A DNA stretch of 64,000 nucleotides from Burkholderia diffusa (GCF_001718315.1 NZ_CP013363.1:310001-374000); one strand, 5' to 3'; positions 42,336-51,957 are shown, counted from the first letter of the stretch. Numbers and translations: made by a program. Notes: generated by a model from the sequence alone, not told the origin.

Positions 42336-43712
42336 TCATTCGACCGGATGCAGATCCTGCAGCAGCGTCGGCAGGAGCTCCGACACGGTCGGGTGAATGT
42401 GCATCGCGCGGCTGATCGTCGTGTACGGTGCGCCGGCGGCCATCACGTCGAGCAAACCGTGCACGACCTCGTCGCCCGTCACGCCGAGGATCGATGCGCC
42501 GAGGATCGCATGGGTGTCGGCGTCGACGATCACCTTCATGAAACCCTGGCTCTCGCCTTTTTCGACCGCGCGGCCGACCCGCGTCATCGGCCGCGTGCCG
42601 ACCAGCAGCCGGCGGCCGGTCTGCCGCGCTTCCGCGAGTGTCATGCCGACGCGGCCGAGCGGCGGATCGATGTACATCGCATACGCGGTGATGCGGTCGG
42701 ACACCTTGCGCGGATCGTCGTCGAGCAGATTGGCCGCGACGATCTCGTAGTCGTTGTACGCGGTGTGCGTGAATGCGCCGCGCCCGTTGCAGTCGCCGAG
42801 CGCCCAGATGCCGGGCACGTTGGTGCGCAGCTGGTCGTCGACCGTGATGTAGCCGCGCGCGTCGACCGCGACGCCGGCCTGTTCGAGCCCGAGATCGTCG
42901 GTGTTCGGCACGCGGCCGACCGCGAGCAGCAGGTGCGAGCCCGCGACCTCGCGGCGGCCGCCGGTGCAGTCGAGGCCGATCACGACACCGTCGCCGTCGC
43001 GCCGCGCGCTCAGGCAGTCCGCATCGAGCTGCACGTCGATGCCTTCGTTCGCGAGAATCTCGTGCACGGCCTGCGACACGTCCTCGTCCTCGCGATGGAT
43101 CAGCCGCGACCCTTTCTCGACGATCGTGACCCGCGAGCCGAAGCGGCGGTACATCTGACCGAATTCGAGCCCGACGTAGCTGCCGCCGACGATCACGAGA
43201 TGCTCGGGCAGGAAGTCGACGTCCATCATCGTCGAGTTGGTCAGGTACGGCACCGAGTCGAGTCCAGGCATCGGCGGGATTTGCGCGCGCCCGCCGACGT
43301 TGATGAAGATGCGGTCGGCTTCGAGCACGTCGTCGCCGACGCGTACCGCGTTTGCCCGCTCGAATCGGGCGTGACCCTGAAACACGGTCGTATTGTCAAG
43401 GCCGCGCACCCATTGCTCGACGCCGTGGTTCGAGCGGCCGGAAATCCGGTCCTTGCGCGCCTTCACGGCCTTCATGTCGACGCTGACGGGGCCGACCGAC
43501 ACGCCATATTCGGCCGCACGGCGTGCAAGCTGCGCGGCGTACGCACTCGCGATCAGCGTTTTGGTCGGAATGCAGCCGGTGTTCACGCAGGTTCCGCCGA
43601 AGCGGCCGCGCTCGACGACCGCGACTTTCATGCCGGCGCCCGCGAGCCGCGCGGCGAGCGGCGGGCCGGCCTGGCCCGTACCGATGACGATCGCGTCGAA
43701 GTGTTGCGTCAT
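42336..43712 (-). CDS. FAD-containing pyridine nucleotide-disulfide oxidoreductase (mercuric-reductase-like)
   Basis: A 458-residue class I disulfide oxidoreductase. FAD motif AIVIGTGQAGPPLAARLAG and redox motif GGTCVNTGCIPTK (two Cys four residues apart) are near the N-terminus, followed by an NAD(P)-binding motif (VIVGGSYVGLEFG). The C-terminal interface carries the His-Glu pair in HIHPTVSELLPTL, which serves as acid/base. The N-terminal HMA domain and C-terminal Cys pair of true mercuric reductase are missing, so mercury reduction is unlikely. The start has AGGAG upstream. It is a single gene, 114 bp from the LysR start. Confidence 0.92.
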   Translation of the reverse strand: MTQHFDAIVIGTGQAGPPLAARLAGAGMKVAVVERGRFGGTCVNTGCIPTKTLIASAYAAQLARRAAEYGVSVGPVSVDMKAVKARKDRISGRSNHGVEQWVRGLDNTTVFQGHARFERANAVRVGDDVLEADRIFINVGGRAQIPPMPGLDSVPYLTNSTMMDVDFLPEHLVIVGGSYVGLEFGQMYRRFGSRVTIVEKGSRLIHREDEDVSQAVHEILANEGIDVQLDADCLSARRDGDGVVIGLDCTGGRREVAGSHLLLAVGRVPNTDDLGLEQAGVAVDARGYITVDDQLRTNVPGIWALGDCNGRGAFTHTAYNDYEIVAANLLDDDPRKVSDRITAYAMYIDPPLGRVGMTLAEARQTGRRLLVGTRPMTRVGRAVEKGESQGFMKVIVDADTHAILGASILGVTGDEVVHGLLDVMAAGAPYTTISRAMHIHPTVSELLPTLLQDLHPVE

Positions 43713-43874
43713 GACGTTCTCCTGCGCTGGTTCAACGTGGGAAACGGGGACGCGCAAGCCGCATGCCGCGCCGGTGCGCGCCCGAACGGCGACGAGCGCC
43801 CATGGTAGACCGGTTGGCGGGGCGAGGCGAGTCGTGTCGATGCAAGAGGCGGAACACGATTCGCCGACGGCTTT

Positions 43875-44450
43875 TCAGTCCTTGCGCCGCCATTGGCCGA
43901 ACGTTACCGGGCGGTGCGCATCGGCGCGCGTGACGGTGACTTCGTCGGGCTTGTCGTCGAGCGGAAACGATTCGGTGTAGATCTCGCTGGAGAACAGCCA
44001 GCCGTGCGTGCGCGGGTCGTGGCGGAACGTTACGTAGTCGCTCCAGTGCTGCCCGCACGCGACGAAGTTCTGCACGGTGAAATAGCGGCCTTTCACCGAC
44101 AGGCCGCTGTCGGCGGCGTCTTCGGGATCGAACGGATCGCACTGGCCGCCTTCGTTCGCGCGCAGGACCACGTGGTCGTTGCGCGCGGCGAGCCGGTACG
44201 CGCGATCGGGCCGCTCCTCGAAGATCAGCAGCGGGCGGGGCGACGGCTGCCCGCGCGTATCGGCCGCGCGATGCACGACGACGAGAAAGCTGCGCCGCCC
44301 GTCGCCGAGGTCCGGTCCTTCCCGCGCGACGATTGGTTGGTAGCCGGACGGCAGCTGCGTCGCGATGGATGGCGGCAGCCCGTCGGCCCGTGCGCCGGAC
44401 GCCAGCACGGCGAGCAGCGCGAGGAGGGCACGACGCGCGGTCCTGCCCAT
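43875..44450 (-). CDS. Secreted hypothetical protein
   Basis: A 191-residue protein with an N-terminal signal peptide (RRALLALLAVLASGARADG). The mature part has RSFLVVVHRAADTRG and YFTVQNFVACGQHWSDYVTF, with two Cys residues that could form a disulfide. I do not recognise the family by name. It begins at the stop of the GNAT gene (TGATG overlap), implying coupled translation, but no functional link is evident. Confidence 0.78.
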   Translation of the reverse strand: MGRTARRALLALLAVLASGARADGLPPSIATQLPSGYQPIVAREGPDLGDGRRSFLVVVHRAADTRGQPSPRPLLIFEERPDRAYRLAARNDHVVLRANEGGQCDPFDPEDAADSGLSVKGRYFTVQNFVACGQHWSDYVTFRHDPRTHGWLFSSEIYTESFPLDDKPDEVTVTRADAHRPVTFGQWRRKD

Positions 44451-44914
44451 CACAGATCCCGGCCGAGGAACTCGGTGCCGGGCACCGGATTGAACGCAAC
44501 GGGTGGCGCCGGCGTGAAGCCGAGCGAACCATACAATTGCCTTGCGGCGACGAATTCGGGCAGCACATCGAGGCACATCCGCGCATAACCGGCCGCCTTC
44601 GCATCGCGCAACAGCCGTTCGACGAGCTGGCGGCCGACGTTCAGCCCGCGTGCTTCGGGACGCACGTACACGCGCTTCATCTCGCACGTCGTCGCGTCGA
44701 TTTCGCGAAACGCCGCGCAGCCGACCGCGCGCTCGCCGCGCCACGCGAGCAGCAATTGCCCGCGCGGCGCCGCGTATTTGCCCGGCAGCGCGGCGAGTTC
44801 GGGCTCGTAATCCTGGAACGCGAGGCTGACGGTGGGGCTCGCGATGTATTCGCGGAAAATCGCTTCGACGACGGCGGCATCGTCGGGATAGCGGGCGGCG
44901 CGGATCTCGATCAT
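44450..44914 (-). CDS. GNAT family N-acetyltransferase
   Basis: A 154-residue acetyltransferase. IRAARYPDDAAVVEAIFREY leads to CEMKRVYVRPEARGLNVGRQ, the acetyl-CoA-binding R-G-x-x-x-G/A motif. AARQLYGSLGFTPAPP is the typical C-terminal GNAT strand-helix. I start at MIEIRAARY (44912-44914). The stop codon overlaps the start of the secreted-protein gene. Confidence 0.9.
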   Translation of the reverse strand: MIEIRAARYPDDAAVVEAIFREYIASPTVSLAFQDYEPELAALPGKYAAPRGQLLLAWRGERAVGCAAFREIDATTCEMKRVYVRPEARGLNVGRQLVERLLRDAKAAGYARMCLDVLPEFVAARQLYGSLGFTPAPPVAFNPVPGTEFLGRDL

Positions 44915-45070
44915 GGGAAGCGTGGCGCGATGGCGGGAACGGCGCCCAGCATAGCAGCGCGCGGGTGCTTTCGGCGGGCGGCGAAGCGTGCCAGAATCAT
45001 CAGCTTCACCGTCGGGAATCGACGCGCTGGCGCCGCCGGCGCTTCGCCGTCGCTGATCAAGGAGACTTCG

Positions 45071-45709
45071 ATGACTGCATCGGCTGCCGTACTCGCCATT
45101 CTGGCCGCGCTGTGGCTTGGCGCGATGATTCCGGGCCCGAGTTTCGTGCTGGTCGCCCGCAACTCGATCGGGCTGTCGCGCCGTGACGGGCTGGCGACCG
45201 CGCTCGGCATGGGCGTCGGCGGGATCGCGTTCGGCGGCGTCGCACTGGCCGGGCTCTACACGCTGCTGCAGGCGGTCGAATGGCTGTACGTGGGCCTGAA
45301 GCTCGCGGGCGGCGCGTACCTGATCTACATGGCGTCGAAGATCTGGCGCGGCGCCGATCGGCCGATCGCGATGGACGATTCGCACGCCGTCGCGGCCGGC
45401 AGCGCGCGCAAGTCGTTCTGGACCGGCCTCACGACCCAGCTCAGCAACCCGAAGACGGCAATCTGGTACGGCAGCATCTTTGCGGCGCTATTGCCGCAGC
45501 ATCCGCCGCTCTGGTGCTATCTGGCGCTGCCGCCGCTCGTGTTCGGCGTCGAATTCGGCTGGTACACGATCGTCGCGCTGTGCTTCTCGACGCGCCGGCC
45601 GCGCGAGCTCTATCTGCGCGCGAAGAAGTGGGTCGATCGCGTCGCGGCCGGTGCGATCACGCTGCTCGGCCTGCGGCTGATCCTGAACGCGCCGAAGGCG
45701 GGGATCTGA
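45071..45709 (+). CDS. LysE/RhtB family amino-acid exporter
   Basis: A 212-residue inner-membrane protein with about six TM segments. MIPGPSFVLVARNSIGLSRR, GVGGIAFGGVALAGL and GGAYLIYMASKIWRG are characteristic of LysE/RhtB exporters of amino acids such as homoserine, threonine or lysine. STQLSNPKTAIWYGS-like sequence is also conserved (TTQLSNPKTAIWYG). The start at 45071 follows AAGGAG. It is a single gene whose substrate cannot be told. Confidence 0.92.
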   Translation: MTASAAVLAILAALWLGAMIPGPSFVLVARNSIGLSRRDGLATALGMGVGGIAFGGVALAGLYTLLQAVEWLYVGLKLAGGAYLIYMASKIWRGADRPIAMDDSHAVAAGSARKSFWTGLTTQLSNPKTAIWYGSIFAALLPQHPPLWCYLALPPLVFGVEFGWYTIVALCFSTRRPRELYLRAKKWVDRVAAGAITLLGLRLILNAPKAGI

Positions 45710-45841
45710 CGGCAGGCGGTGCCGCCGCCGCGCGCCGCGATTGCCCGCCTGGAAGGCATGCGGCCACGGCCGCTCATTGCGCATGGCGGCGTGGTGGGCC
45801 TACCACCCGGATTCACCGCCCCCTGGCTGCGCGAGCGCGCG

Positions 45842-47053
45842 TCATACCGCCGGAAATCGCTCCAGCAGCGCCGCGAAGCGCGCATCATCCGGAAACGCCG
45901 TCACTTCATACCGCACCGGCTGGTGCGCGGTGGCCGTCATCAGGTCGCCGCATGCGTCGCGCAGCGCGGCCATCGGCACGTGGGCCGACTGCCGCGTCGC
46001 TTCCCGATAGAGCACGACGATGTCCGTGTCGGGCAGCAGCGTCGGCACGCCGTCGCTCCACACGCCGACGCTGAACAGCTCGCCGTTCTGCCGCCGGTAC
46101 ACGGTGTACGACGCCACGAAGACGTCGATGCCGTTCCGCTTGTGCAGATCGTCCAGCAGCGTGCGCTGATCCTGGTAGTCGCCCGCGAGTTCGTCCACGC
46201 GCAGCGCGTGCAGTTTCGCTTCCAGTCCTGCCGGAACGAAATTTCGCCACGCAGCGCCATCCCAGCGCAGCATCAGCGGCGGCAGCGGTCGCGGTTGCGC
46301 GCGCGCCTGTTCCGCGAGTTCGACCATCGTCGCGAGCCCCGCCGCATTGCGGTCGCCGGTGAGCAGCAGCACGGCCCGGTTCGGCGCCATCACCACCGGC
46401 GCGCCGGAGATCGGCTGGCGGTGCAGCAGGTCGGTCAGCAGCAGCCGCGCCGCGTCGTAGTAGTCGCCGAACTGCGACAGGAACACGCCGTCGCGCAACG
46501 CGGCCCATGGCGCCGACGACGCACCGCGCAGGTTGTCGATCGCGATGTCGCATGCGTCGTCGAAACTGACGCCCCATTCGGCGAGCCGCGCGCTCGTCAG
46601 CCGCGCGACGCTGAATTCGCCGTCGTACGCGATGCCGATCTCGAGGTTCTCGCACAGCGGCCGGAACGCGACTTCCGACGCGGCGGGCTGTCCGGCCAGC
46701 TGCAGCGCGACCGTGCCGCGCTCGGTCGCGCTGCGGATCACCGGGCGCAGCCGTGCGCGGACATCCGCGAAGTTCGCCGGAATCTCGTGCTGCATCATCG
46801 CGCTCGCCTGGCGCTGCAGCGTCGCTTCGCGCTCGGCCGGTTTCGCGTCCGCGTAGTCGCGGAACAGGTTGTGCAGGTTGATGATGTTCGACGGGACATC
46901 GGCTTGCACGAGGCGGCCCTTGTCGTCCTCGTGAAGCCACTCGCGCGTGTCGCCGGTCGCGCGCAGCGCGGCGATCAGGCGGTTGGCGAAGTCCTGCCGG
47001 GTCGGCGGTTTGCTGAAGCGCTCGCGCAGGCGCGCGACGAAGTCGGAAAGCAT
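45842..47053 (-). CDS. Hypothetical cytoplasmic protein, possibly DUF1444-like
   Basis: A 403-residue protein without signal or TM segments. The N-terminus SDFVARLRERFSKPPTRQDF and the segment IINLHNLFRDYADAKPAERE recall DUF1444 (YtpQ-type) proteins. Other parts (LLTGDRNAAGLATMVELAE, VASYTVYRRQNGELFSVGVW) are consistent with this but not decisive, so the label is tentative. It is divergent from the DUF3348-DUF802 operon across 454 bp. No clear ribosome-binding site precedes the ATG at 47053. Confidence 0.7.
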   Translation of the reverse strand: MLSDFVARLRERFSKPPTRQDFANRLIAALRATGDTREWLHEDDKGRLVQADVPSNIINLHNLFRDYADAKPAEREATLQRQASAMMQHEIPANFADVRARLRPVIRSATERGTVALQLAGQPAASEVAFRPLCENLEIGIAYDGEFSVARLTSARLAEWGVSFDDACDIAIDNLRGASSAPWAALRDGVFLSQFGDYYDAARLLLTDLLHRQPISGAPVVMAPNRAVLLLTGDRNAAGLATMVELAEQARAQPRPLPPLMLRWDGAAWRNFVPAGLEAKLHALRVDELAGDYQDQRTLLDDLHKRNGIDVFVASYTVYRRQNGELFSVGVWSDGVPTLLPDTDIVVLYREATRQSAHVPMAALRDACGDLMTATAHQPVRYEVTAFPDDARFAALLERFPAV

Positions 47054-47507
47054 CGTGAGCGGTCGGGCAGGCCCGTCTGTTATCGGTCGTTGTCATGGGC
47101 GGCGGCGCGCGTCACCCGGCGCGCCACCCGCGGCCCGCGGATATCGGCCGGATATCCATGGCGCGTCCGGCGGCCCGCGCGCCGGCTGCAGGGGGCGCGG
47201 GCCCGCATCGGTCGCGAATCGCGTGGCGGGTGTCGCGATGGTACCGCACGTCCGTGACGAAAACGTACGCAGGCGAACATCATGGTCTGGCGTGAACCGG
47301 CGCCCGCAGGCGAGGCTCCGGAACGCGTCCGGACGCGTGGCCAGCGCCGCGCCGGCACACCGGGAGACCCCCGCGATCGGCCCGCGAGCCTTGTGCTGCG
47401 GGCGTTCGGGCCGGTTGCGCGGCGGGCCGCGCCGGGTCGCTTCCCCGATTCTGGCGGTCGACCTCCCGACGACGTGTAAACTGCTGCCTTTTTTGACGGT
47501 TTGCAGC
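47054..47507. other. Divergent intergenic region upstream of the DUF3348-DUF802 operon
   Basis: About 450 bp with no convincing gene: the frames open across it are Arg/Pro-rich and lack coding bias. It must hold the promoter of the four-gene operon; a T6 tract at about 47490 and TAAACT at about 47477 are the only promoter-like features. A clear Shine-Dalgarno sequence is missing in front of the DUF3348 ATG. Confidence 0.5.
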
Positions 47508-48251
47508 ATGGTGCAAGCACCCCCGCGCCCGGCGCTGAGCGGCCCGACGCTCGTCCGGCTGCTCGCGCGCCTGACCGATGCCGACGTCGCGGAATCCCGG
47601 CAGACGCTGTCGGACCGCCTGAGCCAGTGGCTCGGCTGGACCGACGCGATCACGCTGTCGTCCGCGCTGAATGCGAGCCCGCCCGGCGTCGCGGCCGGCG
47701 TGCGTGGTTACGACGCCGAGCGTGACTGCGCGCGCGTGCGCCACGATCTCGCGCAGGCGATCGCGGCCGCCCATCGCCCCCGCACGCGGCGGCGTCCCGG
47801 CGAGCTGCCGCCGTCGCCCGCCGATACGGCCGACTTCGCGGATTTTCGCCAGAGCTGCCTGACGCTCCAGCAGGAAATGGAGACCGCGATCGGCCAGTTG
47901 CGCGGCCGCTTGCGGGTCGCGGTCGCCGCGCGCTCGTCCGGGATGGCGCGGCTCGCGACGCTCGACGCGATCATGGAGCGCGTGCTCGGCGCGCGCGAGC
48001 GCAGCCTGCTGTCCGCCGTGCCCGCGCTGCTCGGCACGCGCTTCGAGCGGCTGCGCGACGCGGAACGGCAGGCGCTGGCCGACGCGCAAGCGGCGCCCGA
48101 TGCCGAGGGCGACGCACCGTCCGCCGCGGCGATCGTGCCCGGCACGTGGCTCGACACGTTCCGCAACGAGATGCAAAGCATCCTGCTCGCCGAACTCGAA
48201 GTCCGGTTTCAAACGGTAGACGGGCTGCTCGCGGCCCTTCGTACCTGCTAA
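47508..48251 (+). CDS. DUF3348 family protein, first gene of the channel-like operon
   Basis: A 247-residue cytoplasmic protein rich in Ala, Arg and Leu, mostly helical. It starts MVQAPPRPALSGPTLVRLLA and contains FADFRQSCLTLQQEMETAIG and GTWLDTFRNEMQSILLAELE. I assign DUF3348 from family memory and from its fixed neighbours (DUF802, OmpA, DUF2894), a gene order known in Burkholderia and relatives. The function is unknown. It has no TM segment, so it could be a soluble cytoplasmic partner of the coiled-coil tail of the next protein. Only 10 bp separate the two genes. Confidence 0.85.
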   Translation: MVQAPPRPALSGPTLVRLLARLTDADVAESRQTLSDRLSQWLGWTDAITLSSALNASPPGVAAGVRGYDAERDCARVRHDLAQAIAAAHRPRTRRRPGELPPSPADTADFADFRQSCLTLQQEMETAIGQLRGRLRVAVAARSSGMARLATLDAIMERVLGARERSLLSAVPALLGTRFERLRDAERQALADAQAAPDAEGDAPSAAAIVPGTWLDTFRNEMQSILLAELEVRFQTVDGLLAALRTC

Positions 48252-48261
48252 TCCCTACGCT

Positions 48262-51200
48262 ATGTCCAGAATTCGTCTTGATCTCGTTGTCTTCATCGCC
48301 GGCCTGCTCGCAGTGTGCTGGATCGGCGTCGGCTATGTCGCGTCGAACCCGCTCGCGACGGCCGTCACACTGCTGATCGGCGCGTGCTACATCGCCGGTG
48401 CGTGGGAGCTGCAGCGCTACCGGCAGGCCACCGCCACGCTGTCGCGCGCGGTGGCCGGGCTGACCGAACCGCCGGCGAAACTCGACACATGGCTCGATAC
48501 GCTGCCCCCGGGCCTGCGCGGCGCCGTGCGGGCACGCGTCGAAGGCGCGCGCGTCGCGTTGCCGGGCCCGTCGCTCACGCCGTATCTGGTCGGCCTGCTC
48601 GTGCTGCTCGGCATGCTCGGCACGCTGCTCGGGATGGTCGTGACGCTGAAGGGCACGGGCGCCGCGCTCGAAAGCGCGACCGACCTGGACGCGATCCGCG
48701 CGTCGCTCATCGCGCCGGTGAAGGGTCTCGGCTTCGCGTTCGGCACGTCGATCGCGGGTGTCGCCACGTCCGCGATGCTCGGCCTGCTGTCCGCGCTCGT
48801 GCGCCGCGAACGGCTCGACGCGGGCCAGCAGCTCGACGGGAAGATCGCGACGACGCTGCGCGTGCATTCGTCCGCGCATCAGCGCGACGAATCGTTCCGG
48901 CTGCTGCAGCGCCAGGCCGACGTGATGCCGGCGCTGGTCGACCGGCTGCAGACGATGATGGCGACGCTCGAGGCGCGCAGCGTCGCGTTGCACGATCGCC
49001 AGATCGAAAGCCAGCAGGCGTTCTTCGATCGGACGGAGCGTGCGTACGCGGGCCTGGCATCGAACGTCGGTGATGCGCTGAAGGAAAGCGCCGCCGAGAG
49101 TGCGCGCGTGGCCGGTGCCGCGCTGCAGCCGGTCGTCGCGGCGACGATGACGGGGCTCGCGCAGGAGATGGCCGCGCTGCGCGATACCGTGACGGGCGCC
49201 GTGCAGCGTCAGCTCGACGGGCTGACCGACGGTTTCGAGAAGACCAGCGCGAATGTGACCGCCGTCTGGAGTCGCGCGCTCGACGAGCAGCGTCGCGCGG
49301 GCGATGCCGTGGCGCAGCAGTTGCAGACCACGCTCGGCCAGTTCACCGATACTTTCGCGCAGCGTTCGACGGACCTCCTCGACGGCGTCGCGACGCGCCT
49401 CGAATCGACCGAAAGCCGGCTGTCCGACGCGTGGCGCGATGCGCTCGCGCGCCAGGAGCAGGTTGGCGAGACGCTGGCCAGCCAGCATGCGAAGGCGCTC
49501 GGCGAAGCCGCTGCGACGTTCGAGCGGCATTCGGGCGCGGCGCTCGCCGCGATGCGCGAATCGCACACGGGGCTGCAGATGCAACTGGCCGCGCGCGATG
49601 AAGAGCGTCTGGCGGCGTGGAATGCGTCGCTGGCCGCGATGGCCGCGAAGCTCGGCGACGAGTGGCAGCGCGCGGGTGCGCACAGCGCGGGCCGTCAGCA
49701 GGAAATCTGCGACGCGCTCGCCCAAACGACGCGCGATCTCGCGGCACAAGCATCCACGTTCGAACAACGTTCGAACGACCTGCTGTCGACGATTCGCGAT
49801 TCGCACTCGGGCCTGCAGACGCAACTGGCCGCGCGCGATGAAGAACGTCTGGCGGCATGGAACGCGTCGCTGGCCGCGATGGCCGCGAAGCTCGGCGACG
49901 AGTGGCAACGTGCGGGCGTACACAGCGCGGGTCGCCAGCAGGAAATCTGCGACGCACTCGCGCAAACGACGCGCGATCTCACGGCACAAGCGTCCAAGTT
50001 CGAACAACGTTCGAACGACCTGCTGTCGACGATTCGCGATTCGCACACGGGCCTGCAGACGCAACTGGCCGCGCGCGACGAAGAACGTCTGGCGGCATGG
50101 AACGCGTCGCTGGCCGCGATGGCCGCGAAGCTCGGCGACGAGTGGCAACGTGCGGGCGTGCACAGCGCGGGCCGTCAGCAGGAAATCTGCGACGCGCTCG
50201 CCCAAACCACGCGCGATCTCGCGGCACAAGCATCCACGTTCGAACAACGTTCGAACGACCTGCTGTCGACGATTCGCGATTCGCACTCGGGCCTGCAGAC
50301 GCAACTGGCCGCGCGCGACGAAGAACGTCTGGCGGCATGGAGCGATTCGCTGGCCGCGATGGCGGAAAAGCTCGGCGACGAATGGCAACGTGCGGGCGTG
50401 CACAGCGCGGGCCGTCAGCAGGAAATCTGCGACGCGCTCGCCCAAACCACGCGCGATCTCGCGGCACAAGCATCCACGTTCGAACAACGTTCGAACGACC
50501 TGCTGTCGACGATTCGCGAATCGCACGCGAGCCTGCAGACACAACTCGCCGCACGCGACGAAGAACGCCTGTCCGCATGGAACGACTCGCTGGCCGCGAT
50601 GGCCGCCGCGCTGCGTGACGAGTGGGCGCGGACGAGCGCACAGGCCGCGACGCGCCAGCAGGACATCTGCGACACGCTGACCCGCACCGCGAACGACATC
50701 ACTGCCCAGGCGCAGGTGCATGCGAGCGACACGATCACCGAAATCTCGCGCCTCGTGCAGGCCGCATCCGAGGCGCCGAAGGCCGCGGCCGACGTCGTCG
50801 CCGAACTGCGCCAGCGCCTGTCCGACAGCATGGTGCGCGATACCGCGATGCTCGAGGAGCGCAGCCGCCTGCTCGCGACGCTCGAGACGCTGCTCGGCGC
50901 GGTCAACCACGCATCGACCGAGCAGCGCGCCGCGATCGACGCACTCGTCAGCACGTCGGCCGACCTGCTCGAGCGCGTCGGTGCGCGCTTCAACGACGCC
51001 GTCGATGCCGAAACGCGCAAGCTCGATTCGGTCGCCGCGCAGGTCACGGCGGGGGCGGTCGAAGTCGCGAGCCTCGGCGACGCGTTCGGTGCAGCCGTGC
51101 AGGTGTTCGGCGAGTCGAACGACAAGCTGCTGAACCATCTGCAGCGCATCGAGGCCGCGCTCGAGAAGTCGCTCGCGCGCAGCGACGAGCAGCTCGAGTA

Positions 51201-51309
51201 CTACGTCGCGCAGGCGCGCGAGGTGATCGATCTGAGCATGATGTCGCAGAAGCAGATCGTCGAGGACCTGCAGCAGATCGCCGGTCGGCGGGCATCGGTC
51301 GGAGCGTAA
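48262..51309 (+). CDS. DUF802 protein: MotA/TolQ/ZorA-like channel domain with giant coiled-coil tail
   Basis: A 1015-residue protein. Four predicted TM helices lie at about residues 8-27, 32-47, 107-128 and 155-179. TM3-TM4 read LLGMLGTLLGMVVTLKGTG, then APVKGLGFAFGTSIAGVA, the core pattern of MotA/TolQ/ExbB proton channels. Residues about 190-1015 are almost all coiled coil. They contain five 80-residue units (about 434-833), each roughly SHTGLQTQLAARDEER…QRSNDLLSTIRD. An OmpA protein with a charged TM helix follows 3 bp later, as in MotAB/ZorAB pairs. The channel function is inferred from this architecture; the family itself is uncharacterised as far as I know. Confidence 0.85.
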   Translation: MSRIRLDLVVFIAGLLAVCWIGVGYVASNPLATAVTLLIGACYIAGAWELQRYRQATATLSRAVAGLTEPPAKLDTWLDTLPPGLRGAVRARVEGARVALPGPSLTPYLVGLLVLLGMLGTLLGMVVTLKGTGAALESATDLDAIRASLIAPVKGLGFAFGTSIAGVATSAMLGLLSALVRRERLDAGQQLDGKIATTLRVHSSAHQRDESFRLLQRQADVMPALVDRLQTMMATLEARSVALHDRQIESQQAFFDRTERAYAGLASNVGDALKESAAESARVAGAALQPVVAATMTGLAQEMAALRDTVTGAVQRQLDGLTDGFEKTSANVTAVWSRALDEQRRAGDAVAQQLQTTLGQFTDTFAQRSTDLLDGVATRLESTESRLSDAWRDALARQEQVGETLASQHAKALGEAAATFERHSGAALAAMRESHTGLQMQLAARDEERLAAWNASLAAMAAKLGDEWQRAGAHSAGRQQEICDALAQTTRDLAAQASTFEQRSNDLLSTIRDSHSGLQTQLAARDEERLAAWNASLAAMAAKLGDEWQRAGVHSAGRQQEICDALAQTTRDLTAQASKFEQRSNDLLSTIRDSHTGLQTQLAARDEERLAAWNASLAAMAAKLGDEWQRAGVHSAGRQQEICDALAQTTRDLAAQASTFEQRSNDLLSTIRDSHSGLQTQLAARDEERLAAWSDSLAAMAEKLGDEWQRAGVHSAGRQQEICDALAQTTRDLAAQASTFEQRSNDLLSTIRESHASLQTQLAARDEERLSAWNDSLAAMAAALRDEWARTSAQAATRQQDICDTLTRTANDITAQAQVHASDTITEISRLVQAASEAPKAAADVVAELRQRLSDSMVRDTAMLEERSRLLATLETLLGAVNHASTEQRAAIDALVSTSADLLERVGARFNDAVDAETRKLDSVAAQVTAGAVEVASLGDAFGAAVQVFGESNDKLLNHLQRIEAALEKSLARSDEQLEYYVAQAREVIDLSMMSQKQIVEDLQQIAGRRASVGA
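49561..50760 (+). repeat. Five in-frame 240-bp tandem repeats inside the DUF802 gene
   Basis: Units begin with TCGCAC at 49561, 49801, 50041, 50281 and 50521, exactly 240 bp apart. Units 1-4 are nearly identical at DNA level. Unit 5 matches well only in its first half. Each encodes 80 residues of coiled coil, so unit gain or loss would change tail length without breaking the frame. Confidence 0.93.
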
Positions 51310-51312
51310 CGC

Positions 51313-51957
51313 ATGCACGACGAAATCGACGACGGCGCATCTTCCGCGCCGGTGTGGCCCGCGTTCGCCGACCTGATGTCGGTGCTGCTCGGCGCATTCG
51401 TGCTGATCCTCGTCGGCGTGATCGGCATGCAGCTGCAGCTCACGTCGAAGCTCGAGGAAGCCGTGCGTGCGCGCCAGCAGGAGGCGCAGCAGCGCAAGTC
51501 GCTCGAAGAGGCGCTTGCCGGGCCGCTCGCGGCCGGCCGCGTGACGCTCGTGAACGGCCGCATCGGCATCAGCGGCAACGTGCTGTTCGCGCTGAACTCC
51601 GACCAGCTGCAGCCCGAGGGCCGCGATCTGCTGAAGACGCTCGCCGCGCCGCTGGCCGCGTACCTGAAGACTCGCGACGAGATCCTGATGATCAGCGGCT
51701 TCGCCGACGACCAGCAGGTGCGCGCCGGCAACCGCCAGTTCGCGGACAACTGGGAACTGTCGGCCAAGCGCGCGCTGACGGTCACGCGTGCGTTGATCGA
51801 CGCCGGCGTGCCGGCGCCGTCGGTGTTCGCGGCCGCGTTCGGCTCCGAGCAGCCGGTCAGCTCGAATGCGGACGATGAAGGCCGTGCGAAGAACCGCCGC
51901 GTGGAGATCGCGCCGGTGCCGCGCAAGAGCGCATCGAACGGAGGGAAGGCGAAGTGA
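51313..51957 (+). CDS. OmpA/MotB/ZorB-like protein, partner of the DUF802 channel
   Basis: A 214-residue protein. A short cytoplasmic N-terminus is followed by one TM helix beginning WPAFADLMSVLLGAFVLILV, with Asp20 at the position of the proton-binding Asp of MotB (whose helix starts with YADFMT). A short coiled coil (about residues 43-66) leads to an OmpA C-terminal domain (about 80-205) with GFADD, NWELSAKRALTVTRALIDAG and KNRRVEI, the usual peptidoglycan-binding pattern. It should therefore anchor the DUF802 channel to the cell wall as a stator-like unit (inference). GGAG precedes the start. Confidence 0.9.
   Translation: MHDEIDDGASSAPVWPAFADLMSVLLGAFVLILVGVIGMQLQLTSKLEEAVRARQQEAQQRKSLEEALAGPLAAGRVTLVNGRIGISGNVLFALNSDQLQPEGRDLLKTLAAPLAAYLKTRDEILMISGFADDQQVRAGNRQFADNWELSAKRALTVTRALIDAGVPAPSVFAAAFGSEQPVSSNADDEGRAKNRRVEIAPVPRKSASNGGKAK

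Noticed and set aside
42336..43712. Mercuric reductase assignment for the disulfide oxidoreductase
   Set aside because: It has the CxxxxC and HPTxSE motifs but lacks the N-terminal HMA domain and C-terminal Cys pair of MerA, and no mer genes are nearby.
49561..50760. Regularly spaced repeats considered as a CRISPR-like array
   Set aside because: Units are contiguous, 240 bp long and in frame with the DUF802 gene, with no short repeat/spacer alternation and no cas gene in the window.
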